Shown here in pieces: positions 8,500-17,186 of a stretch of 64,000 nucleotides of DNA. The notes under the pieces are model-generated. The model was not told the DNA's origin. It saw nothing but the letters and a program-made list of their open reading frames with translations, and did not search any database. The stretch is from CAWIJK01 sp963836375 (lineage in GTDB: Bacteria; Actinomycetota; Acidimicrobiia; Acidimicrobiales; RAAP-2), in the NCBI GenBank assembly GCA_963836375.1, contig CAWIJK010000002.1:1116001-1180000 (forward strand), written 5' to 3'. Position 1 is the stretch's first letter, and each line of letters begins with the position of its first letter. Made by a program: the position numbers and the translations under genes.

Positions 8500-9093
8500 T
8501 CAGCGGTCCCGGGCGCCCGGCGGCACGATGCCGGCCAGCAATTCGGCCCGCACCAGCTTGGCGACCTGGTCGGGGTCGTCGAGGTCCCAGCGCCCCGGCG
8601 ACGAGATGTAGGAGAGCACCATCCGGGCCAAGAAGTCCGCGGCCTCGGCCACGTCCACCCCGGGGGCCAGCTCGTGGCGGGTCAGGTAGGGCACCAAGAA
8701 GGCGGCGATCAGCTCCTGGGTGCCCTGGGACTCGGTGGTCAGCCGGGGCAGGAGCACGTCGGGCTCGGTCTGGAGGATGCGCTGGAGCACCTCGTGGTCC
8801 TTGATCGATCGCCCGGCGAAGGAGAGCCCGCGTTCCATGACCTCTTCGAGCGACCCGGCCGACTGGACCTCGTCGTAGAGGCGGGTGAAGAAGCGGGCGT
8901 ACTCCCAGGACACCACCGCCCGCATGAGCTCGTCACGCCCCCCCGGGAAGTAGCGGTAGACGGTGGCCCGCGAGACCCCCGCGGCGCGGGCGGCGTCCTC
9001 CACCGTCGTCTTGGACAGTCCCCACCGTCCGACGCACTCGTAGGTCGCCTCGAGGATCGCCTGGCGCACGCCCCCGGGGTCGGCGCCCACCAT
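8500..9093 (-). CDS. TetR-family transcriptional regulator (second of the pair)
   Basis: A 197-residue regulator. The N-terminal helix-turn-helix is in TTVEDAARAAGVSRATVYRYF (around residues 26-46), followed by an all-helical effector domain. Compared with the TetR at 6877-7599 it shares the KTTVxDxAR, SRAT(L/V)YR, FPGG(K/R)D and late YxSxP...DLxDP patterns over its whole length, so the two are paralogues. ATG at 9093 is 20 bases after the dapB stop, so it may be read from the long nusA-pnp-dapB operon; no separate promoter is seen. The neighbouring sequence has a short direct repeat (CTGAGCATGGT twice) around the start. Target genes are probably the methyltransferase or the diiron protein nearby. 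Confidence 0.88.
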   Translation of the reverse strand: MVGADPGGVRQAILEATYECVGRWGLSKTTVEDAARAAGVSRATVYRYFPGGRDELMRAVVSWEYARFFTRLYDEVQSAGSLEEVMERGLSFAGRSIKDHEVLQRILQTEPDVLLPRLTTESQGTQELIAAFLVPYLTRHELAPGVDVAEAADFLARMVLSYISSPGRWDLDDPDQVAKLVRAELLAGIVPPGARDR

Positions 9094-9112
9094 GCTCAGG
9101 GACCGACCATGC

Positions 9113-9922
9113 TCAGAAACCGAGTAGGGGGTCGAGCCCGACGGTGAGCCCCGGCCGGTCCGGCACCTGGCGCACGGCGAGGACGACCCCGGCCAGGAAC
9201 GATCGCCGGTCGGTGGCGTCGTGGCGGATGCTGAGGGTCTGGCCGAGCGAGCCGAACAGCACCTCTTCGTGGGCCACCAGCCCCGGCAGGCGGACCGAGT
9301 GGATCCTGATGCCCCCCGGCCCCGCACCCCCCCGGGCGCCGGGGAGGACGTACTCGGAGGTGGGATCGTCGGGCAGCGGGCCGGATCCGGCGAGCCGGCG
9401 GGCCTCGGCGATCCGGGCCGCGGTGCGCAGGGCGGTGCCCGAGGGGGCGTCACGCTTGGCGTCGTGGTGGAGCTCGATCACCTCGACGGCATCCATGAAG
9501 GGGGCCGCCAGCTCGCACAGACGCATGAGCAGGACCGCCCCGATGGCGAAGTTGGCGGCCACCACCGCGTTGGCCCGGCTGCCGTCGAACAGCGACCCGA
9601 GGGTCGCCATGTCCTCGTCGTCGAGCCCGGTGGTGCCGACCACGGCGTGGACTCCGTGTGCGGCGCACCAGGCCAGGTTCACCCGGGCCGCCTCGGCGAC
9701 GGTGAAGTCGACTGCCACCTCGGCCCCGGCCTCGGCCAGCGCCTCGACGTGGCCCGAGGCGTGCAGGTCGGGGACCTCGCCCCCGAGGACCTGGCGCAGG
9801 TCGATGCCGGCGAGGTTCGGGTCGACGGCCGACACCAGCTCGAGCCCGTCGGCCGCGATCACGGCCCGGCAGACCTCTTGGCCCATGCGGCCGCCGGCGC
9901 CGACCACCCCTACCCGCAGCAT
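9113..9922 (-). CDS. dapB: 4-hydroxy-tetrahydrodipicolinate reductase
   Basis: A 269-residue enzyme that reduces the DapA product with NAD(P)H in lysine/diaminopimelate synthesis. The nucleotide-binding motif VGVVGAGGRMGQEV is at the N-terminus; VVGTTG follows near residue 90; the catalytic and substrate-binding motif ELHHDAKRDAPSGTAL lies near residue 145. Length is normal. It starts with ATG at 9922, only nine bases after the YfhO-like gene, so it belongs to the same transcript as pnp and the M16 peptidase. pnp - M16 peptidase - dapB is a known actinobacterial order; the membrane protein between them is the unusual part. Confidence 0.96.
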   Translation of the reverse strand: MLRVGVVGAGGRMGQEVCRAVIAADGLELVSAVDPNLAGIDLRQVLGGEVPDLHASGHVEALAEAGAEVAVDFTVAEAARVNLAWCAAHGVHAVVGTTGLDDEDMATLGSLFDGSRANAVVAANFAIGAVLLMRLCELAAPFMDAVEVIELHHDAKRDAPSGTALRTAARIAEARRLAGSGPLPDDPTSEYVLPGARGGAGPGGIRIHSVRLPGLVAHEEVLFGSLGQTLSIRHDATDRRSFLAGVVLAVRQVPDRPGLTVGLDPLLGF

Positions 9923-9931
9923 GGCTGCACC

Positions 9932-12742
9932 CTAACGTCCCTCTTCGCGGACGGACCCGGCCCGGGCCCGGGCCCGGCGCCGGCCCAGGGCCACCACCCC
10001 CGCCGCCACCAGCGCCGCCAGACCGGCCGAGGAGCCGACCAGGCCGAGGGTGAGTCCCCGGGGGCGGTAGAGGAAGGTCAGGTCCCAGGACCCCGCCGGC
10101 ACCGTGACCCCTTGGACCAGACCCACCGGGACCACCGCCAGGGTGCGGCTCGGGCCGCCGCCCACCGGGGTGGCCTCCACCCGCCAGCCCGCGGCGTAGG
10201 CCTCCGAGCGCACCACCAGGACCGGGCGGTGGGCCCGGACCCGGTCGGTCTCGGTGCCCCAGTCGGTCACCTGAAGCCGTCGGACGGTGCCGTCGAGAGC
10301 CGAGCCGACCACCCACACCGGGGGCGGGACCGACGGGTGGCGGAACTGGCTGAACTGGCGCCAGTTTCCGGTGTAGGACCAGCCGGCCGTGCCCAGGGCG
10401 TCTTGGAGGGGGCCGTCGAAGGCCCACCCGGCGCCGCCGGGGGCCCGCACGCTCGAGGTGTCCGAGACCACCCGGGCCGGCCCGGCGACCACCAGGCCGG
10501 CCGCGCTGAGCGGCCGGGCGAAGCGCACCGACCAGCCGTCACTCGTCCGCACCACGCTGTCGGCCGGCCAGCGGGTGGCGCCGTCGGCAGTGAGGATCCC
10601 GACCCGGATCCGGGCGGCCAGGGCGGCGGCCGGGGTGCCCGGGCGCACCCGCACCTCGGCCGAGACCAGGGTCGGCGCCCAGCCCAGGTAGAGGATCCGG
10701 CGCCCCGCCGTCCCCGGGGGCGGGGCGCCGGGGCAGGCGGCCGGGGGCGCCGGGATCCCGCCGGCGGGCCCGAGCCCGGGAGCCACGAACTCGGGCAGGG
10801 TCAGAAAGCTGGCCAGGCGGAGCGGGCCGAAGACACCGCGGGCCATCGCGCACGGGTCGAGGGTGTCGAGGTCGTGGCTGCCGGTGGCGTCGCCGTAGTC
10901 GTTCGAGACGATCGAGCCGTAGCCCTGGACGCTCGGGAGTTTCGTGAATGCGTTGAGGTCGGGCTGGCCCACCACGCTCAGGTCGTCGATGTTGAGAGCG
11001 GTCGTGTCGTAGATGGCGAAGCGTCCTCGGGCCCCGAGGACTGCCACCGCCTGCGCCGTGGTCGGCTCGAGCGTGGCGTGGCCGGCGGTGAGGCCGACCG
11101 AGGTCGAGGCGGTGAACAGCACCAGGTCGGCCACCACCACCGCGGCCAGGGACCCCGCACGCCACCGGTGCGGGATGGCCGGCCATCCGAGGACGAGCCC
11201 GGCCGCGGCGACGGCCACCACGAGCTCGACGGCGAACCACGGGGTCAGCCTCCGGCCGACGTCGACGAGGATCCCCTGGAAGCTCAAGGCCGTCTCGAGC
11301 CGGGTCGGGGTGGCGATGGCCACCAGGCACAGCACCACCGCGGCCAGCGGCGGCGCGGCGGTCACCCACCGCCGCCAGCCCGACACCCCCGCCCCCTCGG
11401 CCCGGCCGGCCAGCAGGCGGTCGGCCCAGAAGCCGAGGAGGACGGCCAACGAGAGGTCGACCAGGACCAGGTTGCGGCTCTGCAGGCGCACCTTGTTGAA
11501 GAACGGGATGTGCCCGAAGAGCCCCCCGAACCAGGTGTAGGAGCCGAAGGTCAACAACGTCCCCACGACGGCCAGAGCCAGCCACGGCGCCCAGTCGGCC
11601 GAGCGAGGATCCCGGTTGCGGCCGAACGACCGGGTGAGAAGGGCCAGAGCGGCGGCCAGCGGCAGCAGGCCGACGTAGCCGACCACTTCGGGGAGGTTGT
11701 AGGAGTTGAAGTAGGTCGGCTGGTGCAAGATGCCGTCGCCCCCGAACAGGTCCGGGACGAGCATCAGGACCGACCACTGGGGATGGAACGACCCCGAAGC
11801 GAAGAAGGTGTAGTTCTCGCTCGAGCGCTGGGAGGTGGAGATGAACTGCCAGCCCGGCAGCAGCTGCACGGCGCCGAGGGCCAGTCCCCAGACGGCGGCG
11901 AGCAACGAGTAGCACAGGTAGGCGACCCGGCTCCCCCACGAGACGGCGACGCCGGCGTAGGGCCGCAGGACCAGCCACAGGGTCACCAGCGCGCTGACGA
12001 TCTCGGCTTCGGCCATGGCCCGGGGCTCGCCGGTGAGGAGGATGAAGCCCAGGACCACGCCCAAAAGGACGGTGGAGGCCCAGACCGAGGGCCGCCGACC
12101 GGTCCCGGCGACGCCCGGGGCCTCGCCGAGGCGATCGGGCCGGGGCCGGGGTGCGGGCGGGCCGGTCCCGAAAAGGGCCCACGAGAGCCGGAACTGGGCC
12201 AGCACCATCAACGGCAGCCAGCCGTACCCCTGGACCATCCCGAGGTGGACGATCTGGCCGGACATGGCCCCGGCGAAGGCGAAGGTGAGCGAGGCCAGCA
12301 AGCAGGCCAGCGGGCGCAGGGCGAACTGGCGCAGCAGCAGGTAGAGCCCGAGCCCGGCGGCCCAGTAGGTGGCCAGCAGGTTCACGACGAAAGCGGCGAC
12401 CGGCGGCAGGACCACGAAGGCGGCCGTGAACGGGTAGGCCGCACCGGCGTTGAGCCCCCCGAGCAGCGGGCTGCCCGACCAGATGAACGGGTTCCACAGT
12501 GGGAGGTGGCCCTGGCGGACCACCTCGCCGGTCAGGGCGCGCAGGGGGAAGTTCTGGATGGTGTTGTCCCCGGCGATGGCCGGGTAACCGAAGAGCGCGG
12601 GCACCACGAACAGCACCAGGGGCACGACCACCAAGACGCTGACCGCCCGCCCGTCGGCGGTCCCGAGCCAACGCCGAAGGCGGGCCGGTGCCCGAGCCGG
12701 GCCGGCGCGCGCCGCCCCGGACCCGGCGCCGGTGGTCGTCAC
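9932..12742 (-). CDS. YfhO-like polytopic membrane protein
   Basis: A 936-residue protein with a short Arg/Ala-rich cytoplasmic N-terminus, about a dozen hydrophobic segments between residues 30 and 530, a large extracytoplasmic domain of about 350 residues, and one last membrane segment near the C-terminus (LGLVGSSAGLAALVAAGVVAL) ending in a basic tail. The first loop has the acidic GDNTIQNFPLRALTGE and LPLWNPFIWSG stretches found in YfhO-type GT-C-fold proteins, which are thought to transfer sugars from lipid carriers at the outer face. The exact substrate is unknown. It sits eight bases after the M16 peptidase and nine before dapB, clearly in one transcript. Confidence 0.75.
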   Translation of the reverse strand: MTTTGAGSGAARAGPARAPARLRRWLGTADGRAVSVLVVVPLVLFVVPALFGYPAIAGDNTIQNFPLRALTGEVVRQGHLPLWNPFIWSGSPLLGGLNAGAAYPFTAAFVVLPPVAAFVVNLLATYWAAGLGLYLLLRQFALRPLACLLASLTFAFAGAMSGQIVHLGMVQGYGWLPLMVLAQFRLSWALFGTGPPAPRPRPDRLGEAPGVAGTGRRPSVWASTVLLGVVLGFILLTGEPRAMAEAEIVSALVTLWLVLRPYAGVAVSWGSRVAYLCYSLLAAVWGLALGAVQLLPGWQFISTSQRSSENYTFFASGSFHPQWSVLMLVPDLFGGDGILHQPTYFNSYNLPEVVGYVGLLPLAAALALLTRSFGRNRDPRSADWAPWLALAVVGTLLTFGSYTWFGGLFGHIPFFNKVRLQSRNLVLVDLSLAVLLGFWADRLLAGRAEGAGVSGWRRWVTAAPPLAAVVLCLVAIATPTRLETALSFQGILVDVGRRLTPWFAVELVVAVAAAGLVLGWPAIPHRWRAGSLAAVVVADLVLFTASTSVGLTAGHATLEPTTAQAVAVLGARGRFAIYDTTALNIDDLSVVGQPDLNAFTKLPSVQGYGSIVSNDYGDATGSHDLDTLDPCAMARGVFGPLRLASFLTLPEFVAPGLGPAGGIPAPPAACPGAPPPGTAGRRILYLGWAPTLVSAEVRVRPGTPAAALAARIRVGILTADGATRWPADSVVRTSDGWSVRFARPLSAAGLVVAGPARVVSDTSSVRAPGGAGWAFDGPLQDALGTAGWSYTGNWRQFSQFRHPSVPPPVWVVGSALDGTVRRLQVTDWGTETDRVRAHRPVLVVRSEAYAAGWRVEATPVGGGPSRTLAVVPVGLVQGVTVPAGSWDLTFLYRPRGLTLGLVGSSAGLAALVAAGVVALGRRRARARAGSVREEGR

Positions 12743-12750
12743 CGGCCCCC

Positions 12751-14043
12751 TCAGGCGACGCGACCGGCGAGGCCCAGGGCCGCCGGGTCGAAGAGGTCCG
12801 GCTCGAACGGCCCGACCGCGGCCAGGGTCCTCGGGGCCGACGCCACCACCTCGGCCACCGCCCGGACGTCGTCGCCGCCGACGCCTTCGATGCGGGCCAG
12901 GATCTCGTCAACCGTGCGCACCTCGTGGTGCAGCAGCATCGAGGCGCCGATGCGGCTCATTCGGGCACCCGAGTCCTCCCCGGCCAGCAAGGTGTCGGCC
13001 CGCAGGTTCCCCTTGGCCACGGCCAGCTCGCGGTCGCTGACGCCGTGCTCGGCCAGGTCCCCGAGCTCGTCGGTCACGATCCCGAGCACCTCGTCGACGT
13101 ACTCGGGGGCGGTGCCCACCACCACCGACAGGGTGCCGGTGTCCTCGAAGCCGGCCCGGTCGGACCACACCGAGTACGCCAGCCCGCGCTGCTCGCGTAC
13201 CTTCTGGAACAGCCGGCTCGACAGTCCACCGCCCAGCACGTGGTTCAGCACGGCCAGGGCCCAGCGACGCTCGTCGAAGCGGGAGAACGACCGGGCCCCG
13301 AGGACGAGGTGGGCCTGCTCGGTGGGTCGGCGCACCACCGCCAGGGGCACCGGCGGGTCCACCGGGGCGGCCCGTCGGGGCGGTCCCCCGCCGGCCCGGT
13401 CGCAGAACCTGGCCTCCACGGCGGCCGCAACCTCGTCGTGGGCGAAGTCACCGGCCACCGAGACCACCATGTTGGACGGTCGGTAGTGCTGGTCGAAGAA
13501 CCGCCGGATGTCAGGGGCCGAGAGTTCGCCGACGCTTTCGGCCGTGCCCAGGGTGTCGCGCCCGAGCGGGTGGCCCGGGAACAGCGCTGCCGTCCACAGC
13601 TCGGCCGCCAGATCGGCCGGCTCGTCGGCGTGCATCAGGATCTCGTCGAGAATGACCGTCCGCTCGGCGTCCACGTCGGCCGGCCGCAACGCGGGCTCGG
13701 ACATGATGTCGCCGAGGATGTCCAGGCCCAGTCCAAGGTGCTCGGCCAACAAACGGACATAGAAGGCCGTGTACTCCTTGGTGGTGAAGGCGTTGCAGTC
13801 CCCGCCGACCTCGTCGAGGGCCTCGGCGATCGCCTCGGCCGAGCGGGTCGGGGTGCCCTTGAAGAGCAGGTGCTCCAAGAAGTGGGAGGCACCGGCCCGT
13901 TCGTCGCTCTCGTCGCGCGAGCCGGTGCCCACCCAAAATCCGATGGCCACCGACCGCACGTCGGCCATGGCCTCAGTGACCAGCTGGATCCCGCACGGCA
14001 GCTGGTCGGTACTGATCGGCGAGGGCAAACGCCCCGGGCTCAA
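12751..14043 (-). CDS. M16 family zinc peptidase
   Basis: A 430-residue pitrilysin-family protease. The inverted zinc motif HFLEH lies near residues 53-57 with the third ligand glutamate about 75 residues later in ERTVILDEI. The two-domain length agrees with bacterial PepR/YmxG-type single-chain peptidases that lie downstream of pnp in many Gram-positives. The start is TTG at 14043, whose last two bases are the TG of the pnp stop (TTGA), so the gene is coupled to pnp. No signal peptide is visible, so a cytoplasmic peptide-degrading role is likely. Confidence 0.92.
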   Translation of the reverse strand: MSPGRLPSPISTDQLPCGIQLVTEAMADVRSVAIGFWVGTGSRDESDERAGASHFLEHLLFKGTPTRSAEAIAEALDEVGGDCNAFTTKEYTAFYVRLLAEHLGLGLDILGDIMSEPALRPADVDAERTVILDEILMHADEPADLAAELWTAALFPGHPLGRDTLGTAESVGELSAPDIRRFFDQHYRPSNMVVSVAGDFAHDEVAAAVEARFCDRAGGGPPRRAAPVDPPVPLAVVRRPTEQAHLVLGARSFSRFDERRWALAVLNHVLGGGLSSRLFQKVREQRGLAYSVWSDRAGFEDTGTLSVVVGTAPEYVDEVLGIVTDELGDLAEHGVSDRELAVAKGNLRADTLLAGEDSGARMSRIGASMLLHHEVRTVDEILARIEGVGGDDVRAVAEVVASAPRTLAAVGPFEPDLFDPAALGLAGRVA

Positions 14044-16523
14044 CGGCGCCGGGGGCGGTTCCGGTTGCGGCGACGGTCCTCGTCGCCGCCGCCCCGGCCG
14101 GGGTCGCCGCCGGCCGGCGCGCCCGGCCCGAGGTCGCCGAGGTCGGCCACCAGTTCGGCCTCGAAGGCGTCCTCGAAGGAGACGGCACCGGCCGGCCCCC
14201 CGTTCGGACGGGCCTGGCTCCCGCCGTCACCCCGGGGCGGGCGGTCACGTCCGCCGCGCTCGGCCCGGTCCCCCCGGTCGAAGCGGTCGCCACCCCGGTC
14301 GCGGCGGGGCTCGGCCGGGGCCTCGGCGCCCTCGGGCACGTTGGCCAGCGAGAGCGAGACCTTGCCCTGGGGGTCGATGTCGTCCACCCGGACCTCGACG
14401 GCCTGGCCGAGCGTGAGGACGTCCTCGACCGCCCCTACCCGCTTGCCGCCGGCGAGGCTGGAAAGCTTCGAGATGTGCAGCAGGCCGTCGCGGCCGGGCA
14501 GCACGTTGACAAAGGCGCCGAACTTGGTCAGGTTGACCACCTTGCCCTGGTACACCGCACCCACGTCTGCCGTCGGTGGATCCAGAATCAAAGAGATCCG
14601 GCGGCGGGCCTCTTCCACCGCGTTGCCGTCCACCGCCCCGATGGTGACCGTGCCCACCATTCCGTCGTCGTCGACGGCGATGTCGGCGCCAGTCTCCTGC
14701 TGGAGGGTATTGATCACCTTGCCCTTGGGCCCGATGACCTCACCGATCTTGTCGATCGGGATCTCCATCGACACGATCTTGGGCGCGCTGGCCGCCACCT
14801 GCTGGCGGGGCTCGGCGATGGCACCGTGCATCACCTCGAGGATCTTGAGGCGGGCCTCCTTGGCCTGCAGCAGGGCCCGACCCAAGACGTCGGCCGGGAG
14901 GCCGTCGATCTTGGTGTCCAGCTGCAGGGCGGTCACCACCTCGGAGGTCCCGGCCACCTTGAAGTCCATGTCGCCGAAGGCGTCCTCGGCCCCCAAGATG
15001 TCGGTCAGGGTGACGTAGGTTCCCCCGTCGTAGACGAGGCCCATGGCGATCCCGGCCACCGGGGCCTTGATCGGCACCCCGGCCGCCATGAGCGACAGGG
15101 TCGACCCGCAGACCGACGCCATCGACGTCGAGCCGTTGGAGCTGAGCACGTCGGACACGAGGCGCAGGGTGTAGGGGAAGTCCTCTTGGTAGGGGACGAC
15201 GGGCAGCAGAGCCCGCTCGGCCAGCAGGCCGTGGCCGATCTCCCGGCGCTTGGGGCCGCGCATGAAGCCGGTCTCCCCCGTCGAGAAGGGCGGGAAGTTG
15301 TAGTGGTGCATGTAGCGCTTGAACTGCTCGGGGCTGATCGTGTCGAGCATCTGGTTCATGCGGGGCATGCCCAGGGTGGTGACGTTGAGGACCTGGGTCT
15401 CGCCCCGCTGGAAGAGGGCCGAGCCGTGGGCGGTCGGCAGGAGATCCACCTCGGCCGACAGCGGCCGGATGTCGGCGGTGCCCCGCCCGTCGATGCGCAC
15501 ACCTTCTTCGACGATCCGCTTGCGGACCAGCTTCTTGGTCAGGGCCTTGACGGCGGCCTTGATCTCGCGCTCGCGCTCGGGGAACTCGCCGGCCAGCTGG
15601 TCGACCACCTCGGCGGTGGCCGAGTCGATGGCCGCGTTGCGCTCCGCCTTGGCGGTGAGGGTGTTGGCCTTGGCCACCGGGTCGGTGCCGACGGCCAGCA
15701 CCCGCTCCCAGACGTCGTCGGCGTAGTCGGAGTGGGTGGAGAACTCGATCGCCTGTATGGGGCCGCGGGCGGCCACGTAGTCGGCCACCAGCTTGCGCTG
15801 CAAGACGATGGACTCGCGGATCCAGGTCTTGGCCGCCTCGAGGCCCTCGGTGAGGACCTCCTCGGTCACTTTGGGTGCGCCCTCGTCGTAGAACTGCCAG
15901 GCCCGCTCGGTGCCGCCGGCCTCGACCATCATGATGGCGATCTCGGCGTCGTCGCCCTCGGAGAGCGCCCGGCCGGCGACCACCAGCTCGAAGGTCGACT
16001 CGTCGCCCTCCTGGTAGCTCGGGTGCGGGATCCAGGTCCCGTCGATCGAGTACGCGATCCGCACCGCGCCGATCGGGCCGTCGAAGGGGATACCCGAGAG
16101 CATCAGGGCCGCCGAGGCGGCGTTGATGGCCAGGACGTCGTGGGGGTTGACCTGATCGGCCCCGAAGATGGTGCCCACCACGTGGACCTCGTTGCGGAAG
16201 CCCTTGGGGAACGACGGCCGCAGCGGGCGGTCGATCAGCCGGCAGGTCAAGATGGCCTGGTCCGAGGACTTGCCCTCTCGACGGAAGAACGAGCCGGGGA
16301 TCTTGCCCGCCGCGTAGGCCCGCTCTTCGATGTCGACGGTGAGGGGGAAGAAGTCGGCGCCCTCGCGCACCGAGCGGGCCGCGGTGGCCGTGGCCAAGAG
16401 GACGGTGTCGCCGATGCGGCCGACCACCGCCCCGTCGGCCAGTTGGGCCAGTTTGCCGGCCTCGAAAGTCATGGTTCGCTCGGTGCCGCTGATCGGCGCC
16501 GAGACGGAGATGGCGTCAGCCAT
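14040..16523 (-). CDS. pnp: Polyribonucleotide nucleotidyltransferase (PNPase)
   Basis: An 827-residue phosphorolytic 3'-5' exoribonuclease. Two RNase PH domains are present; the second holds the catalytic acidic motif FGDMDFKV. They are followed by a KH domain (IGEVIGPKGKVINTLQ) and an S1 domain (VYQGKVVNLTKFGAFVNVLP). The last ~100 residues are an Arg/Gly/Asp-rich tail, common in actinobacteria. The frame is open far upstream through rpsO, but I place the start at ATG 16523 because AAGGAG lies five bases before it and MADAISVSAPISG fits the family. It follows rpsO after a 190-base spacer with a hairpin, the classical rpsO-pnp arrangement. Confidence 0.97.
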   Translation of the reverse strand: MADAISVSAPISGTERTMTFEAGKLAQLADGAVVGRIGDTVLLATATAARSVREGADFFPLTVDIEERAYAAGKIPGSFFRREGKSSDQAILTCRLIDRPLRPSFPKGFRNEVHVVGTIFGADQVNPHDVLAINAASAALMLSGIPFDGPIGAVRIAYSIDGTWIPHPSYQEGDESTFELVVAGRALSEGDDAEIAIMMVEAGGTERAWQFYDEGAPKVTEEVLTEGLEAAKTWIRESIVLQRKLVADYVAARGPIQAIEFSTHSDYADDVWERVLAVGTDPVAKANTLTAKAERNAAIDSATAEVVDQLAGEFPEREREIKAAVKALTKKLVRKRIVEEGVRIDGRGTADIRPLSAEVDLLPTAHGSALFQRGETQVLNVTTLGMPRMNQMLDTISPEQFKRYMHHYNFPPFSTGETGFMRGPKRREIGHGLLAERALLPVVPYQEDFPYTLRLVSDVLSSNGSTSMASVCGSTLSLMAAGVPIKAPVAGIAMGLVYDGGTYVTLTDILGAEDAFGDMDFKVAGTSEVVTALQLDTKIDGLPADVLGRALLQAKEARLKILEVMHGAIAEPRQQVAASAPKIVSMEIPIDKIGEVIGPKGKVINTLQQETGADIAVDDDGMVGTVTIGAVDGNAVEEARRRISLILDPPTADVGAVYQGKVVNLTKFGAFVNVLPGRDGLLHISKLSSLAGGKRVGAVEDVLTLGQAVEVRVDDIDPQGKVSLSLANVPEGAEAPAEPRRDRGGDRFDRGDRAERGGRDRPPRGDGGSQARPNGGPAGAVSFEDAFEAELVADLGDLGPGAPAGGDPGRGGGDEDRRRNRNRPRRR

Positions 16524-16674
16524 GGTGCTCCTTGTGCTTGGGGGCACGCCGTGGCCGGTTCCCAGTGGTCGACCACCTCGACGCGATCTCGGCCCACCAC
16601 GTGGGGCCCGGACCGCGAAGGTGACCGGCGACTGGCAGCCGACGTCCTGGCGTACCGGTCTTGTTCTGTACAAC

Positions 16675-16695
16675 CGCCCGGCCGAGGGCCGGGCG
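16675..16695 (-). terminator. rpsO-pnp intercistronic hairpin
   Basis: A perfect nine-base-pair stem (CGCCCGGCC / GGCCGGGCG) with a three-base loop, 20 bases after the rpsO stop. No U-run follows, so it is more likely a processing or partial-termination element than a full intrinsic terminator. In E. coli this same intergenic position holds the RNase III site that controls pnp; an equivalent role here is inference. Confidence 0.5.
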
Positions 16696-16714
16696 ACGCA
16701 ATGTTCCTTTTCTC

Positions 16715-16972
16715 CTAGCGGCGGATGCCGAGCCGGCCGATGATCGCCCGGTAGCGCTCGACGTCGTTGTCCCGCACGTAGTCCAGCAGGCGCCGGCGCC
16801 GGCCGATGAGCTTCATGAGCCCCCGGCGGGTGTGATGGTCGCCCTTGTGGACCTTCAGATGTTCGGTGAGGTGCGAGATCCGCTCGGTCAGCAGCGCGAT
16901 CTGGACCTCGGACGAGCCGGTGTCGACGTCGTGCAGCCGGTACTCGGCGATGGTGGCCTGCTTGTCGGGCAT
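16715..16972 (-). CDS. rpsO: 30S ribosomal protein S15
   Basis: An 85-residue primary 16S rRNA-binding protein of the 30S platform. The highly conserved helices are all visible: DVDTGSSEVQIALLTERI, HLKVHKGDHHTRRGLMKLI and RRRRLLDYVRDNDVERY. Length is slightly short of the 88-89 usual, within normal range. It has its own putative promoter about 115 bases upstream and is followed by pnp. S15 is known to repress its own mRNA in several bacteria; whether this leader does so cannot be judged by eye. Confidence 0.98.
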   Translation of the reverse strand: MPDKQATIAEYRLHDVDTGSSEVQIALLTERISHLTEHLKVHKGDHHTRRGLMKLIGRRRRLLDYVRDNDVERYRAIIGRLGIRR

Positions 16973-17091
16973 GTACGGGCGAACCTCGGAATTTCGTGGG
17001 AAAGCCTCGGAGCGTGGCGCCCGCAGGGCACCGCGGTGACCCGGGCCGGAGCAACGCTCTGGGCGGCGGGGACGTGCCCCGACCAGGCGCG

Positions 17092-17097
17092 AGGATA
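17092..17097 (-). promoter_or_regulatory. Putative extended -10 box of rpsO
   Basis: TATCCT preceded by TGC on the minus strand (TGN extended -10) between ribF and rpsO. It would give an rpsO leader of roughly 110 bases. The same TATCCT hexamer precedes rpsB, the other small-subunit protein gene in the window. No good -35 is seen. Confidence 0.45.
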
Positions 17098-17186
17098 GCA
17101 GGCGGGGGGGGCCGGCGCCCGCCGGCGTGCCCCGGTGGGGGCCCGGCCGGCCCCCCTGGGCAGGACCGATGCGACCCCCCGGGCGC

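Noticed and set aside
9221..13486. 1421-codon plus-strand open frame and other very long antisense frames (12688-15018, 14475-16718, 2508-4661, 5662-7605)
   Set aside because: They lie opposite clear genes (dapB, YfhO-like, M16, pnp, RNase J, diiron protein), have shadow composition (His/Gly/Arg-rich) and no family motif. Long antisense frames are expected at this GC content.
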